Of a stretch of 64,000 nt of DNA, positions 11,075 to 21,821 are shown piece after piece. This stretch comes from Scytalidium lignicola (lineage: Eukaryota > Ascomycota > Leotiomycetes), in contig NCSJ02000181.1 in NCBI GenBank assembly GCA_002812745.2, positions 1-64,000 of the forward strand, read 5' to 3'. The translations under genes were made by a program, and so were the position numbers. Numbering within the stretch: position 1 is the stretch's first letter; the number at the start of each line of letters is the position of its first letter. The notes under the pieces were generated by a model. It was not told where the DNA came from and searched no databases. It was given only the letters and a program-made list of their open reading frames with translations.

Positions 11075-12239
11075 GTACTTATTTCCTTCATTATACTTCT
11101 TCTTGTATTAATTGTAGTATGTTAAAAAGAAAGAAGATAAACATAATATCTATATAAGATTTACTACTTATAAGCAAATCACCTTTACTTTGAATACTGT
11201 TTATAATTAGTTCTCTTCTCCTTTTTATTATTGATATTAAGGTATCGATGTCCAACATAGTTTAGCTTATGCCTTTTGATTAGCAGAGTAAAACAAAGGA
11301 CTGAAAAGAGTAGTTATCTGTAAATACTTGTAACAATAAGCACAAAATAGAGTATTTACTTATATAGTGATTTAATAAGAGATAAGAATAAAACCTCAAT
11401 AATATTTCTGGTTATATCTTAAACAGAATAATTTTTATAACCTTAGACTACATCTTATTCTAAAATTTCAGAATTTCGTTTGATAATTTACAAGTTTGAA
11501 AATTTTGGATTGTACTACTTCTGATGCTAAGATGTACAAAGTGTTCACTAGAGTTACATGTTGTTACCTGAAAGCTATGTGATTTACACACTAAGGCTAC
11601 AACCTTACCTGGCCAGGTAAGGCTGTAGCCTTAGTGTATAAATACCTTAACAGTTTAAACGAAGTAACTACTAATGATCAAAAATTAAACAAGGGTTTTG
11701 CAATTGTCCAATAATTAAGCAATGGCTATTCTGATATAACAAAAGTTAATTAACAGTTATTAAGTATTTAACAATTACAAATCAAGAATCTTTAATTATA
11801 ATTCTTGCTTTAACTCAAAGGAGTATATATGCTTTTTACATGAGCATTGCTTTACTACTTAGTACTTTGTTTTATACTAACTTTATTATAAAAGGAAATA
11901 ATTCTACAATATCAATATTTACTATTAAATAATGTAAATACTTTCTTTATCTTTAGAATAAGATAACATATGCTCTTATATGTACAGGTTATACTGAGGA
12001 CTTACTTAAGACTATAGATAAGGAGTAAACATTTCTGGACATTAACTATGCTATAACTAATAATGTACAAAACCATTTAATTTAAAGTTTTGCAAATATG
12101 ACTATTGATATAATTAAGCAACTTACATTAAGTTATTTTACTATAGTAATCTTTATAATGTATATACAAACTGTAATGAATAATCATTAGTTTATAGATA
12201 GTTAAGAAATGAATTATAATTTGACAATTGATTTATATG
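11075..12239. other. AT-rich, no gene recognised
   Basis: Stops are frequent in all frames. The only structured element is the 50-bp palindrome at 11,588-11,637, listed separately. Confidence 0.4.
11588..11637. repeat. 50-bp near-perfect palindrome
   Basis: Two 25-base arms meet at the centre with no loop (centre TGGCCA at 11,612/11,613). They differ at a single position, A in the left arm where the right arm predicts G, which is a RIP-type transition. The left arm begins ACACTAAGGCTACAACCTTA. The palindrome is clearly richer in GC than the surrounding hundreds of bases. It could be a tiny hairpin element, a footprint of an excised transposon, or a joined pair of terminal inverted repeats. 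Confidence 0.8.
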
Positions 12240-13130
12240 CTAACAAGGATAATTCATAAGCTAATGACAATGTTGATGCTAAAGGAGATACAATGATGTT
12301 GTCAGATAAGGCTTCTTATAAACCTTGTATGTACAAGGTGAGTAAGAACTGTTATTATCATGTTAAACAAAAAATAACATAAAACTCTATTTATATTGTT
12401 ATAAATACTTTTTATTGAAAAGACCTTTATAATGTCTTTAGCAAGTATTAGTTGATTTTGCAGACTTAAGATCTCTTTTTAGACAATCCATTCAAGTCTT
12501 CTGAATCTTATGTAGAAAACAAACTAGTTTATATTCAATAACAACGTTATCATCTGATCTTACAATACTTAGAAATAAAAGACAAACTTTACTCATTACA
12601 TTGATTTGTAACTAAGTATAAAACTCTTGAAGGTTACAATGAGTTTTATTGATATACAACTAGACAAAAGCTTAATAATAATCAAAAGCATAAAAGTAGT
12701 AAGAATGATAAGAACAAGGTTTACAAAGAATATATCAAACATATATTTCCAAACATCTTTTCTAAATCATTTTTAAAAGCCTTAGCTGTTTTGAAGAGGG
12801 ATCTTCGATTCATACGAAAACAGGTTATCTTGATAGAAGGCTTTATAAAGAATAGAAATAGTGTTAAGACAACTAGATTAAGTGTTGTAGTAAGTTTAAT
12901 TCATAGGCTAAAGATTAAGAAGAAGATGTATAAATTAAGTCTGTCTTATTGTACATTGTTAACTTTTAAGTTTAGTTACTCAGTAAACTTTAGTTATCTA
13001 TACTTGAAGTCTCTCCTTAAGCATATCTATAAAGAACATCTAAATATCACTAGTTTGTGCTAAGCACTTAAGCCAGTAGTGAAAAGCCTAATCAGAAACC
13101 ATAAGCTTAGCTTAGATGATAACTAGGATA
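12240..13130 (+). pseudogene. Lysine-rich coding relic, unrecognised
   Basis: A coherent plus-strand translation runs from about 12,240 to 13,130 with scattered stops and small frame changes; its longest open part is 12,791-13,063 (90 codons). Readable pieces include NPFKSSESYVENKLVYIQ, QRYHLILQYLEIKDKLYSLH, KVYKEYIKHIFPNIFSKSF and LKRDLRFIRKQVILIEGF. The C-terminal part is lysine-rich and helical. The stops lie where CAA, CAG or TGG would be expected, which fits RIP. I recognise no domain; a degraded transposon or a duplicated host gene are both possible. Confidence 0.4.
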
Positions 13131-13882
13131 ATATCTCCAAAGAATTATAACAGTANTTTTTAAGTTATCTTTTTACTACACTTTAATTCCTAGTTTTGAA
13201 GAGAAAGTGCATCTTATATAGCTCTCAGATTCACGTGGATATGACATCATACTAGCAGGTTTCAGAAACTTGGTAGTCTACGATAGGACATATGCATATC
13301 TATTAATAACTTAACTGGTAAAGTTTACGTTATACATTAGGCTGTTGTGATTCAAGCATAAGTGTAATCGCCAACGTACAACAATTTACCCCGCAAGGTA
13401 GCTACCGGAGATTACTATTTCTAAAGCTTAGCTCTCCCCGCTCTCCCAGCACATAAAGCTTTATTTAGGTAGCACTATAATTTATTGGAGCGATCCTTTC
13501 ATGTTTTTTTCTTCTGAAATCTGTCTAGCTTACTGGGGGCCTGAAGAGCACAAGCCTACTGTGCGCGGATAAAAGTTAATCCGCACTGCCGTCATGACTG
13601 AGCCAAGGTCAGAATAACTCCGTGAAATATTTCGCTACACACCCGTAACTATCTATAAGAGCCAGCCCCGCGTAGTGTGATGCCTTAGGTCATCATATGC
13701 AAGTATGTGTTGTTCAATTTACCAATCTTAAACCCTACCATACGGTGGATGGTAGATGAATCTACTCTTTCGCTAACTGATGCTACTTCTCATCTTTCTT
13801 GATTAGTTGCTGTCGCCCTAGACCCCAATGTCCAACGTAATAAAAGAATATACACATTTGCGCTAAAATCTGACTCCGCTAT
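13131..13882. other. Upstream region of the 13.9-kb gene, not RIPped from about 13.2 kb
   Basis: From about 13,200 composition returns to normal GC and stays so to the gene start at 13,883. I see no other gene. The change of composition within about 100 bases marks a sharp boundary between degraded and intact sequence. The last 100 bases before the ATG presumably hold the promoter of the downstream gene, but no core element is certain. Confidence 0.4.
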
Positions 13883-14488
13883 ATGATGTCGGCACTAAAT
13901 TATATTCGTCCTATTCCTAATATCGACGGTGTTGTTCGTGATATATGGGCAAAATGTGAAGATGGCCGTTTTGACTATGGACGAGGGTCTGCCGACGAAA
14001 TAAATTCTGATGATAGTGATGTTCGATACTTGGTAAATGTCATTCAAGAAGTAACGAGAGTAAGAGTTTCCAATCTATTCTGGTTTTGCCAATAACAGAG
14101 TACCAGGCAAAATTATATTATCCTTCAATGGTCGAGGTAAATGCAACGAATCCTTACGAAATCGAAACCCCTCAGTTCGTTTTTTGCATCAAATCCTATG
14201 ATGAGGGCGCAGCTATATGGAATGATGGAGCTCGTCGCATTGAAATTGAAAACCACATTGTACTTTACTGCGAAGCAGGAAATTTGGAAGCCATCGACAA
14301 AAGAGGAGGACACTACCTTTGTTTGTGGGAGTAAGGCGAGGGAATGAGATAGAACGATAGCGGGAGGTATTTTTTGCAACAGTTGGATTACAGTAGCTCG
14401 CAAAGTGCACTTAGACCTACTAGTGCAGGCGCATGCAAGGGACCAAATCATTAAAGCGCCATTACAAATTTGTAATGCTCCAAAGTAA
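13883..14488 (+). CDS. Intact three-exon gene, hypothetical protein of 167 residues
   Basis: Exons are 13,883-14,050, 14,101-14,330 and 14,383-14,488. Intron 1 (50 nt) is GTAACG...CAGAG with a CCAATAAC branch-like site and lies in phase 0. Intron 2 (52 nt) is GTAAGG...CAACAG in phase 2. Joined, they give 168 codons with no internal stop. An in-frame TGA just upstream (13,871) supports the ATG at 13,883; a second ATG follows at once. The protein is acidic in its first third (DSDVRYLVNVIQE), has a Tyr/Phe-rich middle (VEVNATNPYEIETPQFVFCI) and a helical C-terminus (WITVARKVHLDLLVQAHARD). It has no signal peptide, membrane segment or motif that I recognise. It is the cleanest gene in the window and sits directly between degraded sequence on the left and a 15-bp repeat array that begins at its 3' end. 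Confidence 0.65.
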
Positions 14489-14593
14489 AAGATTCTAAAT
14501 TGTAGTACACCTGCTTACAGCACTAAAGTTTGGAGCGTTACTTGTAACGTTTATGCAGTTATAATTTGGGGATACGTATAATCGCCGACATAC

Positions 14594-15058
14594 GAAGAGT
14601 TTCTCTAAGGCAACGTGTCCTGTATCCTGTGCTATAAAACTGTATTACAAAGTTGTACTGCTCCAAATTGTAGTACACCTACTTGATGAAGTGTAACAGA
14701 CTGAAGCAATACAACTTGGAGTACTCCGACCTGTAGCATTACAACTTGAAGCACTCTAGGTTAAGGCACTAAATCCCAGTATGCCACATGTTGTAATATG
14801 CCGATTAGTGGTGTTAAATCTCGAAGCACTAAGTGTTGTAATACTAAGAACTGATGTAATATTGCCCTGAGGGCTAAATCCTAAAGCACCTTGTATTATA
14901 ATACTATTAACTGATTTGCTTGCAGCTATAGTAAATAAGTTTAGACTACTTCAAACTGTATTACTTGAAACTATAATACTACAAACTGAAGTAGTCTGTT
15001 TATTTATACTGCAGTTTGCTCTACTCATAGTTGGAGTGCATAAGCTAGAACTACTCTG
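14594..15058 (+). repeat. 15-bp-period degenerate array, about 31 units, in reading-frame register
   Basis: Units of exactly 15 bp follow one another without an indel, for example at 14,714, 14,729, 14,744 and so on to 15,044. A typical unit is ACTTGAAGCACTCTA or AACTATAATACTACA. Position-specific conservation is clear (T at position 4, A/C-T-A around positions 11-14) although units differ at many sites. Because 15 is five codons, one frame gives a pentapeptide pattern with a hydrophobic residue, then Leu, at the third and fourth places, for example LQTVL LETII LQTEV. Only a few stops break that frame. The array may be a decayed repeat-coding sequence or a plain minisatellite. Looser 15-bp similarity extends back to about 14,460, including the palindrome ATTACAAATTTGTAAT at 14,461-14,476. 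Confidence 0.8.
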
Positions 15059-15779
15059 CTTTATTTCAAATTATAATACTTTGATACATGGTGTAACTAC
15101 AGAGGCTGATCACATGGTATACTCTATACTTTGCTCTAGCCTTTAATAAACTAGATTACCCTGATTTGCTCTGTTATGAATTTATAGTATTACAAGTTGG
15201 AGTAAGCTTCTTTATTGCACTTAAACTTTGTATACTCTAGACTGTAATATATTAATACATTATCTTTTTCTAGATTAAGAATGTTGTAAGGGCAGTATAT
15301 GCTCTGGCAACTGAGGAAAGAACCTTAATGTCTTATCTTTATTTAAAGATTGTCATAAACGCAGGTAAAGAGTTTAAGGTTAAATTTAAAGATGTAGAGG
15401 AGATTAATAACATGCAATCTTATTTCTAGCCATCTTAAGTTCAAGTAAGATTCTTATTATTCTTCTTTATGAGGAAGAGGCATCTAGATTGGTTAGCAGC
15501 AGTTTAAGAATAGTATAATGATTTATGTAGTACTTTCTGTTCTTTGAATACTCTACTTGTTCTAGAATCTTCTAAGTAAGAATGTATGACAAGATTTTAA
15601 CTAGATGTGAACTACTTTGGATTTTCTATTGTTTTAGTATGTAAAGGGGTGTAAGAAAAAGCTCTTACACCCTTTGTAAGCTAGAGTTTTACAACTGAAT
15701 CAGGATATTGTTTGATGTTATTTTTAGTTAGTTGTATGAATTATTAATTTACTTGTTAACAGTATAAAAGCCNTTTTTT
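15059..15779. other. AT-rich spacer with a hairpin
   Basis: No gene. A 10-bp-arm hairpin with a 6-base loop (GGGTGTAAGA ... TCTTACACCC) lies at 15,647-15,672. The 15-bp register of the preceding array fades out in the first 100 bases. Confidence 0.4.
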
Positions 15780-16354
15780 GATCCTCCTCTGGACATCCTC
15801 CTTAGTATAAGGATCTAGAATTAGTCCTTTAAAACTTGGATTTTAGAACCCTTAATTTCTGGATGGTTATAATCAATTCTGAACTTAAGTTAAATTTGTC
15901 TATTTGAAAGCATGTTGTTTGTCCTGTTTTTGATCTTTAAAGAAAATATATACTTCTCTTTAATTATAAATGTTAAAACATNAAAAAAGACAAAATAAAA
16001 GATTTAGTAAAAGGAAGGCTACTTTAATTAATAAAACTTACAAACTTGTAAAGTTATGTGATGTTGATATGTTACTCATTATCTGCAATTGTAAAATTAG
16101 TTGTTATTTTACTTATAATTCAATTGATATTGAGTCTTAGCTATCATCTAAAGAGTAAATAGTAAGTTGACTTAATTTAATAACTTTGAGTATATAATTA
16201 ATGGAAATAGTAACAATTATACCTATTACTACTAACCTTATATCTACATAATCTAAATATTAAATNAAAAAAAATTAAACATTATTCTGGACAGGATAAT
16301 GAAAAGACTATTGATAATGGAATAATTGATTAAAATCACCTTAAATCATATTAA
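15780..16354 (+). repeat. Left arm of long inverted repeat
   Basis: Compare TTATAATTCAATTGATATTG near 16,110 with the complement of CAATCGAATTGTAAGTAAAA near 22,053. Compare also TTGATAATGGAATAATTGAT near 16,312 with its counterpart near 21,850. Similarity runs through the whole arm and stops at both ends. Differences are mostly C/T and G/A, as expected if both arms were RIPped after duplication. Confidence 0.8.
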
Positions 16355-16369
16355 ACGTTAACTTAATCT

Positions 16370-16735
16370 GATTTTTACAACTCTTGAGAATAAGCTCTTA
16401 AGATAAATATCTTGGAAAATCATAGCTTGTAGGATTTTATAAATCTTAAGATAATATTCTTAAGACTGTAAATATTCTTAAAGAATTCTCTTAAGACTTT
16501 TAATAACTTAAGAGTAATATTATCTTAAGATATTTATCTTAAGAGTTGTATTTTCATAAGAGAAAATTCTTAAGAGAAAAAATCTTAAGGTTAAAATCTT
16601 AAGAGAAATTTCTTAAGAGATCATAAGTCTTAAAAGAGCCTAGTTCTTACAAGAGATTTCTTAAGAGTTATGTTCTCTTAAATGAGTTTTCATAAGACTT
16701 GTAATTTCTTGAGAAATATGTTTTAAGGAATTCCC
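16370..16735. repeat. 14-bp-type array around CTTAAG
   Basis: CTTAAG or a close variant recurs more than twenty times at 13-17-base steps. The cleanest units are 14 bp (AGAAAATTCTTAAG). Because CTTAAG is its own complement, the array reads similarly on both strands and can fold back on itself many times. Confidence 0.7.
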
Positions 16736-17807
16736 TTTCATGATAGTTAATAACTTTAGAATCATTGTACATTTACTATATCTAAAGCAACTTATCTACT
16801 GGTATAATGCTTATAAGGTTTATGCTTGTCAAATCCATCTAGTCTAGCAAGTTCAGGACATCAGTAAGTTATAAACCTTTTATCCTTCTTTAGAATAAAG
16901 GTCTAACCCTGTTAAACATTACAATTATAGCTTAACTACTTCTTAATAGTATACTAAGCAAGGATACACTTGATGATAGTTAAGTATATCTTGTAATAGC
17001 TTGATCTTATTAGTCTTACTAATAGCAAAAATAAATTCTTGTCATCTTAATCTATTACAAATTGAACAACATTAGTAATAAATCTTTTGGGAAACATACT
17101 AATGTCTTCTTGGACAAAGCTCTATTACAAGAGATCTTTCAAGCAGAAGTTACTAAAGAGTATACTGAGAAGAAGTTAGTAGAGAACATCAACTAGGATA
17201 CAAAGATATGTATAGAAGAAGAAGTTGAATCTAGGAGACAGGCTAAGAGAAATAGCTGGTTACTTGTTACAAGTGAGTTCTCTAGTCTGTTGTTCTAGTT
17301 GTGCTAATGAGTAGAAGTCTTTAGTAATAACAATATCTAAGATGATTTATGAAGTATAGTATAAGACTATCTAACGGATAAAGTAAACTACTTTGAGCTT
17401 GATTATTAATCTTTGTAGAAATGAGCTAAACAAAGTAATTAGATAGTATATCTTATAATGTAATTTAGTTTTTATTACTTTTAAATGGAATATAAATANT
17501 TTTTTTAAGATATACTAAATTATGTTCATGGTTGTCATGTGATACTTATGAAAGAGTTACAAGTTTGTATAAGAGTAAGTTTGTGTATAAGTATTATATA
17601 CTTATTATGTGGACTTAAGTCTAAGTATATAATAAGGGACCTAAGAGATTTAATTAAGGAAGTCAATGTAAAAGAATTGAATACTTACTAATAAAATTAG
17701 AATTCAATTCAATAAATAACTTATTCTTCTTACAAGTATATCTATTCTATATATTTTCTTATATGCTCTACTCTAAAACTACTCATCTAGGATAATAATA
17801 CTTAATA

Positions 17808-17925
17808 TTTACAAACGAAGAGTTTATAAGGCATTAATGCTAGATAATTTATAAAAGTAAAAGTTTAAAGAGTATTAATGTTTAATAATTTACAAAAGTA
17901 GAAGTTTACCCTTAACTTATTATTG
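17808..17925. repeat. About 42-bp tandem repeat, 2.5 copies
   Basis: Three successive segments beginning ATTTACAAACGAAGAG, ATTTATAAAAGTAAAAG and ATTTACAAAAGTAGAAG carry the same order of motifs, including GCATTAATG-like and AGTATTAATG cores. Confidence 0.5.
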
Positions 17926-18764
17926 CTTGATTATTATTACTTTATCAAGGTAATACAACTTACAAAATAACACTTCCAAATATCACCTTACAAAAATACA
18001 TATAAATTAAGCTAGGATAATACTTACGTTCACCTTAGAACAAAATGAGTAAAGTTATATTTTAACTCTTCAATTCTAAAAATAATCAGAACTTTGTTAG
18101 AATCTTCTTAATGTTACTTGTCCTTACTTATAAACAATTATAATCAAACCTTATTCTGTTTTCAGATCCTTAATTATTATTCTTTTCATCAGATTAAATA
18201 AGGGTTTTGTGTTTTTAAAAATCATTAAACCTTTATTAGTGTCTTTCTTTTTATTCATCCTAGATTATAATTGAATAAAAGCTTCTTATTAAGAATCAAT
18301 GATCAAGATCTTATTAAAAAGAAGTAAAGACAAAAACAGCTTACAAAGGCAAAATCGCCTTAAAAAGCAGTTAACAAGACTGTCAAGCTATTTTATGCTC
18401 AGCTTCCTCTTCTTAAGATGTTGTATATAAATACAACATAGGCAGAATTCTACTACATAAGCTTAGAGTACTTGAGAACTATATAAATCAAGTTGTTGTA
18501 ATACTATTAACTTAGAGTAATTATGATGTTTGTACAAAAGGGGGTCTAAAGAAGTTGAATAAGTTATAAAAGTTAAGTTTGGATTTATAAAACAAAAGGG
18601 TATTATAAGGGTTCATCAAGTTATCCAATATAATTTATAAAAGGGAGTTAAATCTAAACATATTTATAATTCTTGTACTAACTATTTAAATCTGCCCTTG
18701 TTTTGCTTTATGTTGTTGCTCTTTATCTTTGCCCCTAGTCTTTACCTCTTACCTTTATTATCTA

Positions 18765-18927
18765 AGGAGGTTAACCTAAGGTGGTTAATCTAAGGAGGTT
18801 AATTCTAGTATATTATTAGTTAGATGCATTTTAATGGCAAGAATAATCTAGAAAGGTCAACTTGGAGAATTGAGGCTAAATTGGCTAGAGTGACTAATCT
18901 AAGGAGGTTAACCTAAGGAGGTTAACT
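18765..18927 (+). repeat. 14-bp array GGAGGTTAACCTAA
   Basis: Clear units such as GGAGGTTAACCTAA, GGTGGTTAATCTAA and GGAGGTTAATTCTA repeat at 14-bp steps near 18,765-18,810 and again at 18,896-18,927. The sequence between them keeps a weaker 14-bp register. It is distinctly richer in G than its surroundings. Confidence 0.65.
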
Positions 18928-19189
18928 TGTTCATGTTTGTTCTAGTGTTATATATTATATTTGAAATCATGTTATTTATTAACTAGCAAGTGTAATTAAT
19001 ATTCTAGAATTTTTTCTTGAGAATGTATAATTCTATTGTGGTTTATAAGGAGTCAAGGACCCTTATTCATCTTTTGAATTTTGTAAAAATGATATACTAA
19101 ACAGCAATTGAATGTAAACCTTACAACTATACAAAAGTTATCTAATATAGTTTAGAGAGGACTAAATCTAGACTTGTTCTTGTTGATAC

Positions 19190-19690
19190 ATCTACTTAGC
19201 TAATGCTTAAGTACACTAGCGTTAGCAAAGGAGTAACTTGACCTTATCAGTGCATTTATTATGTTATAGCCTAATAGACACTAGCATTAGAAAGGAATTT
19301 GGCTTCATGACATTAGTATGTTGATTATGCTAGCGCTTGACAGAAGTTAACGTCAAGAGGAGCAAAAACTGGCTCTTAAGTGCTGATGCATTGATTACGC
19401 TAACACTTGACAGACGCTGGCGTTGAGGAATAATTCAGCACCCTTATACTAACACATCAAATGCACTGGCGCTTGATATGCTCCAGCGTTTTGCAAATGG
19501 AAAGGATAATTTTAGCTTTAATCATACTACTGTTTTCATTACGCTAGTGTTTTGCAAACACTAGCGCTGAAATGAGAGGTTAGCACACTTGTGCTTACCC
19601 ATCTGTACTAGAACAAAGACTAAGCCTAAGCTAGCGAAGTTGTATTTGGCCTAGAACAAAGTCGGAACTTCGCTAATGCTTCAGTAGCTC
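19190..19690. repeat. About 70-bp array of palindromic units with CTAGCG cores
   Basis: Segments such as GATTATGCTAGCGCTTGACAG (near 19,325), GATTACGCTAACACTTGACA (near 19,393), TGCACTGGCGCTTGATATG (near 19,460) and TTACGCTAGTGTTTTGCAAA (near 19,538) recur at about 66-78-bp steps. Each is followed by an inverted copy of the CTAGCG core, for example the 13-bp arms around TTTTGCAAA near 19,545-19,570. The array is among the most GC-rich sequence between 15 and 33 kb. Confidence 0.6.
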
Positions 19691-20023
19691 CTCTCCTTGT
19701 GAACTACTAATTCCTCAGTTCTATGGTAGCCTTTCCCAAGTAATTTACTATGTCCTTTGTAATAAAGGATTTGATGATTATGAGGGTTTCGTAATATACT
19801 GGCAAGAGACTTACTCTAGCTATACAATCGATTCTCTAGCCATCTGCAGAGAAACAGAGACTGTGGTTCATGTACTAATTGTGTGCAAAAATACAACAGT
19901 GTTAAAAGAAGCCTAAATGCAACATAACATCTAGAAAAGCTTATTAGTTCCAGACTTGCAGTTGAGGCTGAGTTCAAGAAGGAGATCACAACATAAAAGT
20001 AAATACAAGGGAAAAAGAAACTA

Positions 20024-20490
20024 GTAGTATGAGCAAAAATGTAGTACTAGTAAAATACTAATGCTAGTAAAAAGGTGATACAAGTAAAAAGGTAATACTT
20101 ACAAAAAGGTAATGCAAGTNAAAAAGGCAGTACTAGCAAAAGGGTAGTATAAGTAAAAAGGTAGTACTTGTAAAAAGGTAATACAAGTAAAAAGGTAGCA
20201 TTAACAAAATGATAATACTAACAAAAGGGTAGTATAAGTAAAAAGGTAGTACTTGTAAAAAGGTAGTATGAGTAAAAAGGTAACACTAATAAAATGATAG
20301 TACTAACAAAAGAGTAATACTAGCAAAATAATAGTATTAGCAAAAGAGTAGTATTAACTAGAAATTTGTACAATCAAAAAGCTCGTGCTAACATGAAATT
20401 AGTACTAGTAGGTAGTTAGCATCAACAAATGGATAGCATCAGCAAATGAACAGCATCAGCAAATGGATAACATTAGCAAATGGACAGCAT
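20024..20490 (+). repeat. 17-bp array, consensus GTAGTACTAGTAAAAAG
   Basis: At least 19 consecutive units of 17 bp run from 20,024 to about 20,350, and a variant (GATAGCATCAGCAAATG) continues in the same register to about 20,490. Units at 20,144-20,194 recur at 20,229-20,279, which shows an 85-bp (five-unit) higher-order repeat. One unit (20,109-20,126) is 18 bases only because it contains an N at 20,120 beside a run of A. Confidence 0.9.
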
Positions 20491-20769
20491 TAAAAGGATG
20501 ATAATGGTTATAGTTGTTTTCAACGAGTAACTTAGCTAGTCTAGCTCAGTTAACAGTGATTAGTAGGTAAAATCTACAATAAGCATAAGTATAAAGTTAT
20601 GACTAGCATAAATCTAATATTAAATATATAGTTTGTTGGATGTACAATGTATGTGATTTATAAATTCTTGCTCAAAGCAACTATACTTAGTAAATTTCTA
20701 CTAGTAAATTTCTTTTACTGTTCAGGTTTTTAGACAATTTTTAAAAGTTAAGAATATGGATTCTTAACA

Positions 20770-20965
20770 TTGAACTTGACTAGTATACATTGACTAATAG
20801 ATTTATAATAATAGATTTCTACTGGTAAATCTTTGTCAGAAGATTTTTACCAGTAGATTATTATTAGAAAACTTCTTTTAGTAAATTATGACTAATAAAC
20901 TTATGGTAATAAGTTTTTATTAGTAGATCTTTGCTAGAAGACTCTTACCAAGAGATTTTTACTAG
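20770..20965 (+). repeat. 14-bp array, consensus ATTTTTACTAGTAG
   Basis: Fourteen or so units repeat at exact 14-bp steps, for example ATTTCTACTGGTAA, ATCTTTGTCAGAAG, ATTTTTACCAGTAG and ACTTATGGTAATAA. Two further units sit near 20,690. The core ACTAGT is self-complementary. Confidence 0.8.
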
Positions 20966-21821
20966 TATGTTCTAATTACATATGATTTTGCAATATTTAT
21001 ATTAGTAAAACAAATACTAAAGCTTTTACGAGAATTTTCTTATGATATTCATAATAAACTCTGTTAGTATATGATAAGGCCCTCATGATTGGTTTGTTGT
21101 TTTTTAACAACTAAAACTCTTGTTAAGTATAGTCAAGAATGAAATCAAGCATTATAAGGTTGAGTAACTTATGAAAGGGCTGATTGTATTAAGTCTATTC
21201 TTAGAATTAAGGTTTAGATCTTGTTCTCTACCTCTTTTTGTTTTAAGGGGAACATGATTCAGGATTAACAATTGCCAATAAGATGTGATGGTAGTCAGCA
21301 GCTAATTTTAGTTGTACTTAAGTCTAACTAAAGCTAGTTTTAATAGGTTAGATGAAAGTTAATAACGAATCCTTGTACAGAGATTAAAAAGGATCTTGGT
21401 TCTTAAGAATGAAATATTTCTTCAAGTGATACATTATTCAATACATATTCTTTTGATAGGAGATATGAACACTCTTATATAACATAGTAGTAGAATCATC
21501 GATAGTATGTAGTGTATTAGTTGATACAAGCATGTCCAAGCTTGTAAATATATATCTGACTATCAAGTAATACATAAGTCAAAAGGTCTGTGAATTCAGA
21601 ACTGTTTCAAAGAGTTTAAGTAGACAGGATATTAAATTTTTCTCCTAACTGCACTTGTAAAAAGAATGGATCATTTATTAAATTGAATTCTAATCTTGAT
21701 TGATAAGTATTTAATTTTTTACACTAGCTTCTTAATTAGATCTCTTAAGTCCTTCTATTATAAACCTGACTTAAATCCACATGATTAATACATGACATAT
21801 GTTTACTATACAGAGAGGCAG

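Noticed and set aside
14125..14451. 108-codon minus-strand ORF
   Set aside because: Antisense to exons 2-3 of the clean gene at 13,883-14,488.
18765..18927. AGGAGG motifs as ribosome binding sites
   Set aside because: They are part of a 14-bp array in a eukaryotic genome with no adjacent coding starts.
19190..20490. CRISPR-like appearance of regular short repeats
   Set aside because: Units are adjacent without spacers and the genome is fungal; these are minisatellites.
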